Below are positions 8,656-17,789 of a stretch of DNA of 64,000 nt, in pieces. This DNA comes from Mycobacterium sp. MS1601 (GTDB lineage: Bacteria; Actinomycetota; Actinomycetes; Mycobacteriales; Mycobacteriaceae): positions 5,642,001 through 5,706,000 of the forward strand of contig NZ_CP019420.1 of NCBI RefSeq assembly GCF_001984215.1, read 5' to 3'. Position 1 is the first letter of the stretch; the number at the start of each line of letters is the position of its first letter. The notes under the pieces were generated by a model that made no database searches, was not told where the DNA came from, and saw only the letters and a program-made list of their open reading frames with translations. Made by a program: the position numbers and the translations under genes.

Positions 8656-9219
8656 ATGTCCGCACGTCCCCGCAATGCCGATGCCACCAGGGCCGACATC
8701 CTGGAGGCCGCTCGCGCCCGATTCGGTTCCGACGGCTACGAACGCACCACCCTTCGGGCGGTGGCCGCGGACGTCGGCGTCGACGCCGCACTGGTGATCC
8801 GGTATTTCGGCAGCAAACAGGACCTGTTCGCAGCCGCTGCGGAGTTCACCCTCGACCTGCCGAACCTGGCTGACGTCGAACCCGAGCACCTGGCCGAAGT
8901 ACTGCTGTCACGGTTCTTCGAAGTGTGGGAGGAAGGCACCACCTTCGTCGCGCTCCTGCGCGCCGCGATGACCAGCCAGACCGCCGCCGACACCATGAAG
9001 CTGGTGTTCGCCACTCAGGTGGCACCCACGTTGGCCGCCGCCGTCCCCGACCATCCAGGCGAGCGGGCCGGCCTGTTGGGTGCGTTCGTGATCGGACTGG
9101 CCACCACCCGTTACGTGTTGGAGAATCCGGTTGTGGCCGATCTCGGCCGTGATGATCTGATTCGCTGGGCGACACCGGTGATCGCGCAACTGCTGACTGG
9201 ACCTGCGCCCACGGGGTAA
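8656..9219 (+). CDS. TetR family transcriptional regulator
   Basis: The 187-residue repressor has a classic N-terminal helix-turn-helix: ADILEAARARFGSDGYERTT, then LRAVAADVGVDAALVIRYFGSKQDLF. The C-terminal part is a helical ligand domain. The ATG at 8656 is chosen because the HTH begins about ten residues in; the open frame upstream runs through the operator region. It diverges from the small gene/monooxygenase operon and probably represses both promoters through the two operator copies between them. Confidence 0.88.
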   Translation: MSARPRNADATRADILEAARARFGSDGYERTTLRAVAADVGVDAALVIRYFGSKQDLFAAAAEFTLDLPNLADVEPEHLAEVLLSRFFEVWEEGTTFVALLRAAMTSQTAADTMKLVFATQVAPTLAAAVPDHPGERAGLLGAFVIGLATTRYVLENPVVADLGRDDLIRWATPVIAQLLTGPAPTG

Positions 9220-9345
9220 CCCGGCTGCCGTGTGGACGCCGCCGAGGATTGCCGAGAGGGCCGAACACGTAAACGCTGGGTGAAGACGCGGCAAACCATC
9301 GTGTTGAGTACTGCATGACACTGCCGCACTGACGATGATTACTGG

Positions 9346-9624
9346 GTGGAGTCATTTGTCGCGGTATACGTTGATCAGTCCGCCAAGGTAGAGGCTGTCC
9401 GCGCCGCCGTCGCCGGACTCGAGGTTCCCGTGGGGGTGACGCAGGCCGCGGTGGTCGGTACCGACACCTTCGGCTGCCGCATCGCTGTCGACCTCAGCGG
9501 CGACTTCGATTCCAGCGGCGGCGCGTTGATCGCACGAGACTATGCGGAAAGCCTGAGCGGAGCGCTCGGACTGCCCGTCTACTGCCTGTCCGACCTGCTG
9601 ACGCGGGACTACTACGCGAGTTGA
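9346..9624 (+). CDS. Small hypothetical protein
   Basis: The 92-residue acidic protein starts at GTG 9346. It has no signal peptide or membrane segment. The alternating pattern (FVAVYVDQSAKVEAVRAAVAGL, later LGLPVYCLSDLL) suggests a small alpha/beta fold. It is not recognised. It stands alone, 70 bases before an SDR gene, and no convincing ribosome site precedes it. The 126 bases upstream, after the TetR gene, hold nothing clear. Confidence 0.5.
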   Translation: MESFVAVYVDQSAKVEAVRAAVAGLEVPVGVTQAAVVGTDTFGCRIAVDLSGDFDSSGGALIARDYAESLSGALGLPVYCLSDLLTRDYYAS

Positions 9625-9695
9625 TCCGAATCTGACATCCCCTCGGATAACGTTCGACCGCGTCGATCGGCGCGTCGGACGATACGAGGGAGACA

Positions 9696-10688
9696 GTGTT
9701 GAAAGTCCTGGTCACCGGGGGCACCGGGTTTGTCGGCGCATGGACTGCGAAGCTGGCGCAAGAGGCCGGACATCAGGTGCGGTTCCTGGTCCGTAATCCG
9801 GACCGGCTGCAGACCAGTGCCGAGAAAATCGGCGCCGACACCTCCGACTACGTGATCGGTGATATTGCCGATGCCGAGGCCACCGACGCCGCAATCGATG
9901 GCTGCGACGCGGTGATCCATTGCGCAGCAATGGTTTCCACCGATCCTGAACGTGCCGACGAAATGCTGATCACCAACACCGAAGGTGCGCGAAATGTCCT
10001 GGGCGGCGCGGTCGCCGCGAAGTTGGACCCCATCATCCACGTCTCCAGCTTCACCGCGTTGTTTCGACCCGGCCTCGATGTGCTGCACGCCGATCTCCCC
10101 ATCGCGGGCGGATCCGACGGATATGGAAAGTCCAAGGCGCTGGTCGAGGCCTATGCGCGTGGGATGCAGGATGCCGGTGCGCCGGTGAACATCACCTATC
10201 CCGGCATGGTGCTTGGCCCACCCGCCGGCGATCAGTTCGGTGAGGCCGCCGACGGTGTCGAAGCATCGGTCAAGATGCGCGGCGTTCCCGGGCGCAGCGC
10301 CGCCTGGATCGTGGTGGACGTCCGCGATCTGGCCGCGCTGCACGTCGCGCTCCTGGAACCGGGGCGCGGACCGCGCCGCTACATGGCCGGGGGTCGTCGG
10401 GTGACCGTGGGGGAGTTGGCCACGATGATCGGCTCGGCCACCGACAAGGACCTGCTGGTGTACCCCGTTCCCGACATCGCACTGCGCGTGGTCGGCCGGT
10501 TGTTCGACGTGATCGGCGACCAGTTGCCGTTCGAGACGCCCATCAATTCGGCGGCCATGCAGTACTACACGCAGATGCCGAGATCCGACGATTCTCCGGC
10601 CGAGAAGGACTTCGGCATCGTGCTGCGCGATCCAGCCGAGACGGTGGCCGACACCGCCGAGGGATTGCGGCGCGTGGGCCGTTTGTGA
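9696..10688 (+). CDS. NAD(P)-dependent epimerase/dehydratase-type SDR
   Basis: The 330-residue extended SDR has the N-terminal nucleotide motif LVTGGTGFVGAW, the VIHCAAMVS segment and a YGKSKALVEAYA catalytic Tyr-x3-Lys (about residues 144-148). GTG 9696 follows GAGGGAGA by a few bases. Members act on nucleotide sugars, steroids or dihydroflavonols; the sequence resembles the 3-beta-hydroxysteroid dehydrogenase/DFR-like side of the family, but a substrate cannot be assigned. It is not obviously in an operon. Confidence 0.8.
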   Translation: MLKVLVTGGTGFVGAWTAKLAQEAGHQVRFLVRNPDRLQTSAEKIGADTSDYVIGDIADAEATDAAIDGCDAVIHCAAMVSTDPERADEMLITNTEGARNVLGGAVAAKLDPIIHVSSFTALFRPGLDVLHADLPIAGGSDGYGKSKALVEAYARGMQDAGAPVNITYPGMVLGPPAGDQFGEAADGVEASVKMRGVPGRSAAWIVVDVRDLAALHVALLEPGRGPRRYMAGGRRVTVGELATMIGSATDKDLLVYPVPDIALRVVGRLFDVIGDQLPFETPINSAAMQYYTQMPRSDDSPAEKDFGIVLRDPAETVADTAEGLRRVGRL

Positions 10689-10828
10689 GTCGGTCCCGGG
10701 CGCCCCATTCGCCGTGTACCGCTGACACTCGCCTGCGGTAGCGGGAAGCTTCGGCGGGTAACTACTACGGTTGAGTTCCGGCATGCACCGACCCCCTGCC
10801 GGGCAGTGCCGGAAAGGATGACACGACG

Positions 10829-11719
10829 TTGGTCACGCACAGTCTGACCGTGATTTCCGCGCTGCTGGCCGCAGTCTTCATGGCCGTCGGCATCGTCGTG
10901 CGCCAGCGGGCCACCTTGGACGTACCGCCGGAAGCCGGCGTCAGCCCGGTGATGCTGCAGACGCTGGTGCGCCGTCCGCTGTGGTGGGCGGGAACCTTGG
11001 CAGCGGTGGTCGGTTACGGATTCCAGGCTGCTGCTCTGGCGCACGGGTCGCTGATCCTGGTGCAGCCGCTGTTGGTCTCCGCGCTGCTGTTCGCGCTTCC
11101 ACTGAGCGCCCGGTTGGCCGACCGCACAGTATCGATCAGTGAATGGATATGGGCGGTGCTGCTGACGCTGGCGCTGACGGTGTTCGTGCTGTTGGCCCGC
11201 ACCGAGCCCGGTGAGTATGTGGTGCCGACCCTGACGCTCACCATTCTGGCGGCAGGCACCGCCGTGTTCTCCGTCGCGCTGGTGGCGCTGGCCGTGCGCA
11301 CCTCGGGTACTCCGCGTGCGGTGTTGCTCGCCGTCGTGGTCGGGGTGCTCTTCGGAGTCATGGCCGTGCTCACCAAGATCGTCATGCACACCGCGACCCA
11401 CTCCGGTGCCGTCGCGGTGCTGACACGGCCGGAGCTCTACATGCTGATCACCGTCGCGGTCATCGGCACCGTCCTACAGCAGTCGGCGTTTCACGCTGGG
11501 GCCCTGCAGACGTCGGTACCCACCATGCTGGTGCTCGAGCCGGTGGTCGCCGTGGTGCTCGGCGCGGTCATGCTCTCCGAAGACATGTCCGTCAACGGGC
11601 TCGAAGCCCTGGCTCTGCTGATCGCGGCATTGGCGATGGTCGCCGCCACCATCGCCCTCGGCCGCGATGAGGGCGCCTACGAGGACAGGCTGGAAGCCGT
11701 CGCGGGCGACCGGGGTTGA
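10829..11719 (+). CDS. DMT/EamA-like multi-pass membrane protein
   Basis: The 296-residue protein has about nine to ten hydrophobic helices, with an internal two-half layout typical of drug/metabolite transporters (for example VQPLLVSALLFALPLSA in the first half and LVLEPVVAVVLGAVMLSE in the second). The TTG start at 10829 follows GGAAAGGA by about 10 bases. The substrate is unknown. The 140 bases upstream include AT-rich TAACTACTAC, a possible -10 region. Confidence 0.7.
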   Translation: MVTHSLTVISALLAAVFMAVGIVVRQRATLDVPPEAGVSPVMLQTLVRRPLWWAGTLAAVVGYGFQAAALAHGSLILVQPLLVSALLFALPLSARLADRTVSISEWIWAVLLTLALTVFVLLARTEPGEYVVPTLTLTILAAGTAVFSVALVALAVRTSGTPRAVLLAVVVGVLFGVMAVLTKIVMHTATHSGAVAVLTRPELYMLITVAVIGTVLQQSAFHAGALQTSVPTMLVLEPVVAVVLGAVMLSEDMSVNGLEALALLIAALAMVAATIALGRDEGAYEDRLEAVAGDRG

Positions 11720-11726
11720 CGCTGGG

Positions 11727-12149
11727 TCAGTGCGCGACGTTGAACGCCGCGATGACCTTGCGCGGACGCACCCGGACGATGAGTTCGCCCGGAACACCGT
11801 TGCGCTTGCCGAATTCTTCGGCCCGGTCTTGGCCCATGTAACGGCCGCCGATCCTGGTGGCTGTGTCGCGTAGGGCGGCAGGGTCCTCGCTGAGTTCCGC
11901 CACACCCTGCACCTGCACGAACGAGTACGGTGGATGCGGATCGTCAACCGTGATCGTCACTCGCGCATCGCGGTGCAGCGCTTTGCCTTTCGCCGATGCC
12001 GCCGCGGTGTTGAACACGAGGTGGTCGTCGTCGACCACGAACCACACCGGCGCCACCAGAGGACGACCGTCGGATGCCAAGTAGCCCAGCATCCCTGTCC
12101 TGGTTCCAGCGCTCAGGAACTCGACCACCTCAGGGGAGAGTTGGGTCAT
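11727..12149 (-). CDS. PPOX-class (F420/FMN split-barrel) oxidoreductase
   Basis: The 140-residue protein is a single split beta-barrel flavin or deazaflavin binding domain. The GMLGYLASDGRPLVAPVWFVVD opening (read as two short segments) and the RDARVTITVDD strand match Rv1155-like family members, common in mycobacteria, which use F420 or FMN as redox cofactor. It starts 3 bases after the end of the L,D-transpeptidase-like gene, so the two are probably cotranscribed. Confidence 0.82.
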   Translation of the reverse strand: MTQLSPEVVEFLSAGTRTGMLGYLASDGRPLVAPVWFVVDDDHLVFNTAAASAKGKALHRDARVTITVDDPHPPYSFVQVQGVAELSEDPAALRDTATRIGGRYMGQDRAEEFGKRNGVPGELIVRVRPRKVIAAFNVAH

Positions 12150-12152
12150 CGT

Positions 12153-12794
12153 CTACTCCTCACTCGGCGCGGTGGCACCGACACCGATGGTGATCTCGGG
12201 AGAGTCAGCTGGGTCCAGCCAGGTCAGAATCGACCGCATCTCGTCGCGCCCGATCGTGACACAGCCCGCCGTCGGGCCGTCATAGCTGACGTGCAGGAAG
12301 ATGCCCGCCGACCGCCCCGGGATGCGCTCAGGGTTGTGTTCGATCAGCACCGCGTAGTCGTAGGTCGACCCTGAATCGAAGAGATTCTCGGCCCAGTCCG
12401 ACGGGCTTTCCGTCGAATGGACGTGCGTGTTGTAGGTATCAGACTCGGGCTCCTCGTCCCACCAGTCCTCGTCGGTGGTCTGGAAGTACGGCAGCCGGGT
12501 GCCGGGGTTGGGCTCACGGCCGAACGCCTGACCAAGTGGAAAAGTACCCACCGGAGTGCGGAAGTCTTCGTCGGCAGGCTCTCCGACCCCCAACTCGCCG
12601 AGATCGGCGGGCGTGGGCCCGAGGACCACCCGCCAATGCCAGCCGTCCCGCTCGTAGGCGGTCAACGTGCCAGTCGGCGAATCCTCGGTGGGTGCGACGA
12701 CCACGATCCGCTGCGTCGTGACCGGGGTTTGGGCCTCGGCCGTGCCGGTGGCTGTCCACATCAGCACGCCGACCGCGATGAGGACTTTGCGCAC
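12153..12794 (-). CDS. Secreted L,D-transpeptidase-like (YkuD-type) protein, copy 1
   Basis: The 213-residue protein has a signal peptide (MRKVLIAVGVLMWTATGTAEA) and a YkuD-like domain. The active-site region is IFLHVSYDGPTAGCVTIGRDEM, giving the conserved His and the catalytic-type Cys (about 183). The usual SHGC is TAGC here, as in the ErfK/COG3786 branch. Members cross-link or modify peptidoglycan outside the membrane. A close paralogue lies immediately upstream; see the second copy. Confidence 0.78.
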   Translation of the reverse strand: MRKVLIAVGVLMWTATGTAEAQTPVTTQRIVVVAPTEDSPTGTLTAYERDGWHWRVVLGPTPADLGELGVGEPADEDFRTPVGTFPLGQAFGREPNPGTRLPYFQTTDEDWWDEEPESDTYNTHVHSTESPSDWAENLFDSGSTYDYAVLIEHNPERIPGRSAGIFLHVSYDGPTAGCVTIGRDEMRSILTWLDPADSPEITIGVGATAPSEE

Positions 12795-12867
12795 ACGACG
12801 AGTCTAGGTGGACCAGCGCTTGACCGCGTGTTCCGTCATCAAGCCCAGGTCGGCGCGGCCTTCGCCG

Positions 12868-13503
12868 TCAGGCAGGTGGACCGGCTGCCACACCGACGGT
12901 GATCTGCGGCGCGGCGGCCGGGTCGAGCCAGGTCAGAATTCTGCGCATCTGGTCGCGGTCGACGGCCACGCAGCCCCAGGTGGGCTCGCCGTCGGTGACG
13001 TGCAGGAAGATGCCCGCCGACCGACCGGGGATGCGTTCGGGGTTGTGTTCGATCAGCACCGCGTAGTCGTAGATGATCCCCGAATCGAACAGGTTCTCAG
13101 CATCGTCGCTCGGACTCTCGGGGGAGTGCACGTGGAGGTTGTACGTCGGCGACTCTGGCTCCTCGTCCCACCAGTCCTCGTCGGTGGTCTGGAAATACGG
13201 CAGCCGGGTGCCGGGGTTGGGCTCACGGCCAAAGGCCTGACCGAGCGGAAAAGTACCCACCGGAGTGCGGAAGACGTTGTCTGCGGCCGGCCCGACGCCC
13301 AACTCACCGAGATCGGCAGGTGTGGGTCCGAGTACCACCTGCCACTGCCCGCCGATCCACTCGTATGCGGTCAGTGTCCCGGTCGGCGAATCCGGGGCGG
13401 ACGCACTGACCACAATCCGCTGAGTCGTCGAGGGGGGTTGAGCGCCGGCTGTTGCGGTGGCCATCCACGTCAGCACGCCGATCACGCCGAGGAGTTTGCG
13501 CAC
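12868..13503 (-). CDS. Secreted L,D-transpeptidase-like (YkuD-type) protein, copy 2
   Basis: This 211-residue paralogue of the next gene shares long identical stretches such as AFGREPNPGTRLPYFQTTDE and NPERIPGRSAGIFLHV. It has its own signal peptide and the active-site segment EPTWGCVAVDRDQM. The two genes are co-oriented and separated by 73 bases, so they are a tandem duplication. Differences concentrate in the signal peptide, the N-terminal strand region and just before the catalytic Cys, which could mean altered acceptor choice. Confidence 0.78.
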   Translation of the reverse strand: MRKLLGVIGVLTWMATATAGAQPPSTTQRIVVSASAPDSPTGTLTAYEWIGGQWQVVLGPTPADLGELGVGPAADNVFRTPVGTFPLGQAFGREPNPGTRLPYFQTTDEDWWDEEPESPTYNLHVHSPESPSDDAENLFDSGIIYDYAVLIEHNPERIPGRSAGIFLHVTDGEPTWGCVAVDRDQMRRILTWLDPAAAPQITVGVAAGPPA

Positions 13504-13561
13504 ACGACGAGTCTAGGTGTCGACGATGAGTTGCCGTCGGCGTCCTGGGCGGCGATCTGGT

Positions 13562-15847
13562 CTAGTCGTCCTTGCGGATCAAGCGTCCCAACGCCTCCCG
13601 GTCCGGCGCCAGGAGCTCGTCGATGCGCGGCTGGTTGACGTCCGCCACGATGATCTCGCCGACCTCCTGGTACACGTCACTGAAGATGCCGTGCGACTTC
13701 ATCTTCTCGGTCTGGTAGATGTTGTCCTCGGTGGGCGTGACGTAGTAGACGATCTCCGGCTTGAAGCGGTGGATCAGCCACAGGTGGATGAGGTCCATCA
13801 AGCGCTTCTTGCGGAACTTCTCGGCGAAGGTGTTCTGATCGCGGACGGTCAGGATGCTGCGGCCGTGTCGGTCCTTGATCGGGTCCACCACCACGTTGGC
13901 CAGCGGATCATCGCCCTCGCCCAGGATCTGCAGATCCAGCACATCGGAGCCGGCGCGTCGCGGCCGCAGCTGGACCCGCAGGTTCTCGCCCAGCTTGTAG
14001 TGCGCACTCCACAACGCCAGCCACTCCTCGAGCAGCTTCTTGGGCACCTCGGTCTGTACCAGGTGCTGATGCTGGGTGGACCCCTTGCCCATCGCCTTGG
14101 TGGTAGCGGTACGCCCGGAGACCGCAGCCAGCGCCGCGTCGCTGCGCGGGCCACCGACCAGCGTTTGTGGTGTGCGGTAAGGGGATTCGACCAGGCGCAT
14201 CTTCCGCTGCAACCGAGCCAGGGCGAGCATGCCCTCCTGCCTCAATGCGGTCGCGAACTCCTCGCAGGCCACGCCGTCGACTTGGTGGCCACCGTAGGTG
14301 ATGAAGTTGAAGACGAAGCCCATCTTGCCGAGTTCCTCAGGGAAGGCGCGCATCTCGTCATCGGTCATCCCGGTGGTATCCCAGTTGAACGAGGGGGACA
14401 GGTTGTAGGCCAGCATCTTCTCGGGGTACACCGCGTGGATGGCTTCGGCGAACTCGCGGGCATCAGCGAGGTCGGCGGTCTTTGTCTCCATCCACAGCAC
14501 GTCGGCGAAGGGCGCCGCCGCCAGGGATTTGGCGATGGCATACGGGATGCCGCCGCGCACCTGGAAGTAGCCTTCCGGAGTCTTGGCCCGTTCGCAGTCC
14601 CAGGCGACATCCGCGCCCAGTTCCTTGGCCTTCTCCCTGGCAGTGAACAGCGGTGCGCGAGCGGCGAATTCACGCCACTGCGCCGCACTCATCTCCGGCG
14701 ATTCACCCTCGCGGGCGCGGAACTCCAACAGTTCGGCGACCGCCTCGCCATAGGTCTGCAGACCAGAGTCGACCTGCCAGACATCGATGAACTTCGACTC
14801 CACCTCGTCGTACACCGCGTCGATCGAGGTCACTTTGCCGTCCAGCCAGGCCGCTGCGGCATCGTCGATGACGGCCAGCAGGCCTTGGCGCTCCAGCCAT
14901 GCTGTCGCGGTGGAGTATTCGCCTTCGGGTAGCGCATAGAGCATGTGCCCGTTGAGTTCGGTGGCTCCGCGCTCGTAGAAGCGGCGCATCACCGCGAGGA
15001 AACACGCCTTGTAGGAAGGGATTTTGAGGTTGGTGGCGCCGAGGAGGAACGGCTGGTCCCGCTCGTCGGCGCGACTGTCGATCAAGTTGGCAGCCTCGGC
15101 GTCGGTGCGCGCGACGATGATGCCGGGCACGCCCATGATGTCCAGCTGGAAGCGAGCGGCGTTGAGACGTTTGAGTTGCTCATCAGACGGCACCAGCACC
15201 TTGCCGCCCTGGTGGCCGCATTTCTTCGTGCCCGGTCGCTGGTCCTCGATGTGGTAGCCGGGCACGCCTGACTCGACGAAACGCCGAATCAGGTTGCGTA
15301 CGTGAGGATCTCCGCCATGTCCGGTATCGGCGTCGGCGATGATGAACGGGCGGTAGTCGTAGGCAGGCGTGGCCGCACGCTGCGCTTCGGTCATCTGCAG
15401 CCGCAGGTACTGCTGATTTCGGTCGGCGGTCAGCAGCGCACGTACCAGGCCTGCGGCCTCGTCGGGAACCTGACTGAGCGGGTAGCTGGCCAGGTCCGGT
15501 CCGGGGTCTTCGCTGATGGAGCCTTTTGCCGAGGTGGCCCAGCCGCCGAGATAGATGCCCTCGATGCCCATCCGCTTCATCACCACGGCCTGGCCGGGGG
15601 AGTAGGGCCCGAAGGTGGTGATGCTCCTCTTCTGCGCGAAGAGTTCACGCAGCCGGGCGTGAAATGCCGTGGCGGCCTCGCGTGCCACCGGGTAGTCGGC
15701 GGGGATGGTGCCCCGTTGCTCCACCACCTGCCGTGCGCTGTAGAGCCGGATAATGCCCGCGAACCGGGGATCGTCGAAGTAGCGCTGGGTGGCGGCTACC
15801 TCTTGATCGAAGGGGGTCTGGGCGGTGGCGTCGGCGTCGATGGCCAT
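13562..15847 (-). CDS. aceA: Isocitrate lyase 2 (long form)
   Basis: The enzyme splits isocitrate into glyoxylate and succinate in the glyoxylate shunt and also serves the methylcitrate cycle in mycobacteria. At 761 residues it matches the long actinobacterial ICL2 (about 766 in M. tuberculosis), not the 430-residue ICL1. The catalytic signature KKCGHQGGK is at residues 208-216 with Cys210. The C-terminal 250 residues form the extra regulatory domain that binds acetyl-CoA in Mtb ICL2. ATG 15847 follows GAGGAG by 9 bases; the frame is open further upstream but that part lacks homology. The gene is single and complete, unlike the split aceAa/aceAb of H37Rv. Confidence 0.93.
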   Translation of the reverse strand: MAIDADATAQTPFDQEVAATQRYFDDPRFAGIIRLYSARQVVEQRGTIPADYPVAREAATAFHARLRELFAQKRSITTFGPYSPGQAVVMKRMGIEGIYLGGWATSAKGSISEDPGPDLASYPLSQVPDEAAGLVRALLTADRNQQYLRLQMTEAQRAATPAYDYRPFIIADADTGHGGDPHVRNLIRRFVESGVPGYHIEDQRPGTKKCGHQGGKVLVPSDEQLKRLNAARFQLDIMGVPGIIVARTDAEAANLIDSRADERDQPFLLGATNLKIPSYKACFLAVMRRFYERGATELNGHMLYALPEGEYSTATAWLERQGLLAVIDDAAAAWLDGKVTSIDAVYDEVESKFIDVWQVDSGLQTYGEAVAELLEFRAREGESPEMSAAQWREFAARAPLFTAREKAKELGADVAWDCERAKTPEGYFQVRGGIPYAIAKSLAAAPFADVLWMETKTADLADAREFAEAIHAVYPEKMLAYNLSPSFNWDTTGMTDDEMRAFPEELGKMGFVFNFITYGGHQVDGVACEEFATALRQEGMLALARLQRKMRLVESPYRTPQTLVGGPRSDAALAAVSGRTATTKAMGKGSTQHQHLVQTEVPKKLLEEWLALWSAHYKLGENLRVQLRPRRAGSDVLDLQILGEGDDPLANVVVDPIKDRHGRSILTVRDQNTFAEKFRKKRLMDLIHLWLIHRFKPEIVYYVTPTEDNIYQTEKMKSHGIFSDVYQEVGEIIVADVNQPRIDELLAPDREALGRLIRKDD

Positions 15848-16223
15848 GGGCTCACGCTCCTCGTTGAGCTCGCTTTTCCCTGTTGAGAGTGCCGAGTGTA
15901 GTCGTGTCGGCCGGTGGCCATGGCGGCATTGAAACTGCCCGGTTCGACTGAATTGGCCGCGTTGTGATCGAACGTGTGTGCGGCCACCCGTGACGGGCAG
16001 AACGGACCACGGCCACAATCGCCATTCCGATAGGCAATCGCGGCACGGGAACTCGACGGCGAGGAGCAACACGCCGCCTGGGTGACACCCATCACTCTGA
16101 CCGGCATCTGCGATGGGCATCACTGGAGCGGATGAAAAGCCCACGCGCCCGGTCTATTTGACCTTCGTCACGGCAGCGGTGGTAGGCCACCGAAATCAGA
16201 ACGCACGCACTACTGTCTCGCGG
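15848..16223. promoter_or_regulatory. Divergent intergenic region between isocitrate lyase and mce operon
   Basis: This 376-base region holds no credible gene. For aceA a possible -10 TACACT lies at 15900-15895 with a weak -35, and GAGGAG at 15862-15857. For mce a TACTGT -10 lies at 16211-16216. No regulator gene sits beside it and I saw no convincing long inverted repeat. Confidence 0.5.
16211..16216 (+). promoter_or_regulatory. Possible -10 box of a leaderless mce operon transcript
   Basis: TACTGT ends 7 bases before the GTG at 16224, the spacing seen for leaderless mycobacterial mRNAs, where transcription starts at the first base of the start codon. The -35 region is weak. There is no Shine-Dalgarno in front of GTG 16224 or ATG 16227. 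Confidence 0.45.
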
Positions 16224-16988
16224 GTGATGCCGCCCAGTCTCGCCAAACCCGCGAATGCCGTGGGCGGTTTCTTCGCCATGTCACTGGACACCTTCGTCAT
16301 GATGTTCCGACCGCCGTTCGCCTGGCGCGAGTTCATCCTGCAGACGTACTTCGTGGCCCGGGTCTCCATCGTGCCGACCATCATGTTGGCGATCCCGTTC
16401 ACCGTCCTGGCGGTGTTCATCCTCAACATCCTGCTCGTGGAGTTCGGTGCCGCCGACTACTCAGGAACCGGTGCCGCACTGGGGGCCATCACCCAGATCG
16501 GCCCGGTGGTCACCGTCCTCGTGGTCGCCGGCGCGGGGGCCACCGCCATGTGCGCGGACCTCGGTGCCCGCACCATCCGCGAAGAACTCGACGCCATGCG
16601 CGTACTCGGCATCCAGCCCATCCAGGCCTTGGTGGTCCCGCGGGTGCTGGCCGCAACCTTGGTGTCGGTGTTGCTCAACTCGATCGTCGCGGTCGTCGGC
16701 ATCACCGGAGGCTTCATCTTCTCGGTGTTTGTCCAGAACGTCACCCCTGGCGCGTTCGTGGCGGGCATGACACTGCTGACCGGCCTGCCGGAGATCGTCA
16801 TATCACTGGTGAAAGCCACCTTGTTCGGTATCACCGCCGGCCTGATCGCGTGCTACAAAGGCATCTCCGTCGGCGGTGGGCCCGCCGGTGTCGGCAATGC
16901 CGTCAACGAAACCGTGGTCTTCGCTTTCATGGCGCTCTACCTCATCAACGTGGTGGTCACCGCCGTCGGCGTCAAGGCCACCCTGTGA
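16224..16988 (+). CDS. yrbEA: MlaE/YrbE-type ABC permease, mce operon subunit A
   Basis: The 254-residue integral membrane protein is the first permease of a Mce lipid importer. After a short leader (PSLAKPANAVGGFF) come the WREFILQTYFVARVS segment and about five to six helices. The permease signature GARTIREELDAMRVLGIQPI is the coupling region for the MceG (Mkl) ATPase, which is encoded elsewhere. The C-terminal GGGPAGVGNAVNETVV motif is conserved in YrbE proteins. GTG 16224 is preferred because of the leaderless-type -10; a longer in-frame start at 16113 adds non-homologous residues. It overlaps the next gene as GTGA. Confidence 0.9.
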   Translation: MMPPSLAKPANAVGGFFAMSLDTFVMMFRPPFAWREFILQTYFVARVSIVPTIMLAIPFTVLAVFILNILLVEFGAADYSGTGAALGAITQIGPVVTVLVVAGAGATAMCADLGARTIREELDAMRVLGIQPIQALVVPRVLAATLVSVLLNSIVAVVGITGGFIFSVFVQNVTPGAFVAGMTLLTGLPEIVISLVKATLFGITAGLIACYKGISVGGGPAGVGNAVNETVVFAFMALYLINVVVTAVGVKATL

Positions 16989-17785
16989 ATCTCGAGAGCC
17001 TGGACCGACTGGGGGAACAGACGGCGTTCTACGCGCAATCGGTGCGCTCCATGGGCGACGCATGTGTGCACTACCGCGGCGAGATCCTGCGGCTGGTCGC
17101 ACAGATGAGCCTGGGCACCGGCGCGCTGGCGATGATCGGCGGCACCATCGTCATCGTCGGATTCCTGGCGCTGTCGGCGGGAGCGCTCATCGCCGTCCAG
17201 GGCTACACCCTGTTGACCGGCATCGGCGTCGAAGCACTCACGGGCTTCACCTCGGCGTACCTCAACGTCCGACTGATCGCCCCGTTGACGGCGGGTATCG
17301 GCCTGGCCGCCACCATCGGCGCCGGTGCCACCGCACAACTGGGCGCCATGCGGATCTCCGAGGAAATCGACGCACTGGAAGTCATGGGTATCCGCTCCAT
17401 TGCCTATCTGGTCTCCACCCGGCTCATCGCCGGTGTGTTGGTGGTCGTCCCACTGTTCTGCATCGGCGTGCTCATGTCGTTCATCGCGGCCAGACTGGGC
17501 ACCACACTGGTTTACGGGCAGTCCACCGGCGTCTACGACCACTACTTCGACACCTTCCTCAATCCCACCGACCTGCTGTGGTCGCTGGGGATGGCCGTTG
17601 CCATGGCGGTGGTGGTCATGGTGATTCACACCTACTACGGCTACACGGCAACGGGTGGACCCGCCGGTGTCGGCGAGGCGGTGGGCCGTGCTGTGCGTGC
17701 CTCGCTGATCGGCGTCGTCTTCATCACACTGGTGGTCTCACTGTCCGTGTACGGGCAGTCCGGCAACTTCCACCTGTCGGGCTAG
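16985..17785 (+). CDS. yrbEB: MlaE/YrbE-type ABC permease, mce operon subunit B
   Basis: This is the second permease of the importer, 266 residues. It has the same coupling element (GAMRISEEIDALEVMGIRSI) and the C-terminal GGPAGVGEAVGRAVR motif. About five hydrophobic helices are visible. The start GTG 16985 overlaps the stop of yrbEA. YrbEA and YrbEB are expected to pair in the inner membrane as the base of the Mce channel. The family is known to import lipids or sterols; the cargo of this copy is unknown. Confidence 0.9.
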   Translation: MNLESLDRLGEQTAFYAQSVRSMGDACVHYRGEILRLVAQMSLGTGALAMIGGTIVIVGFLALSAGALIAVQGYTLLTGIGVEALTGFTSAYLNVRLIAPLTAGIGLAATIGAGATAQLGAMRISEEIDALEVMGIRSIAYLVSTRLIAGVLVVVPLFCIGVLMSFIAARLGTTLVYGQSTGVYDHYFDTFLNPTDLLWSLGMAVAMAVVVMVIHTYYGYTATGGPAGVGEAVGRAVRASLIGVVFITLVVSLSVYGQSGNFHLSG

Positions 17786-17789
17786 CCAG

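Noticed and set aside
13562..16144. Isocitrate lyase starting about 100 codons upstream of 15847
   Set aside because: The extension has no similarity to the family and lies in the divergent promoter region. ATG 15847 has a good ribosome site.
16113..16223. Upstream extension of yrbEA from 16113
   Set aside because: The extra residues do not resemble YrbE proteins, and the -10 box at 16211 lies inside the extension.
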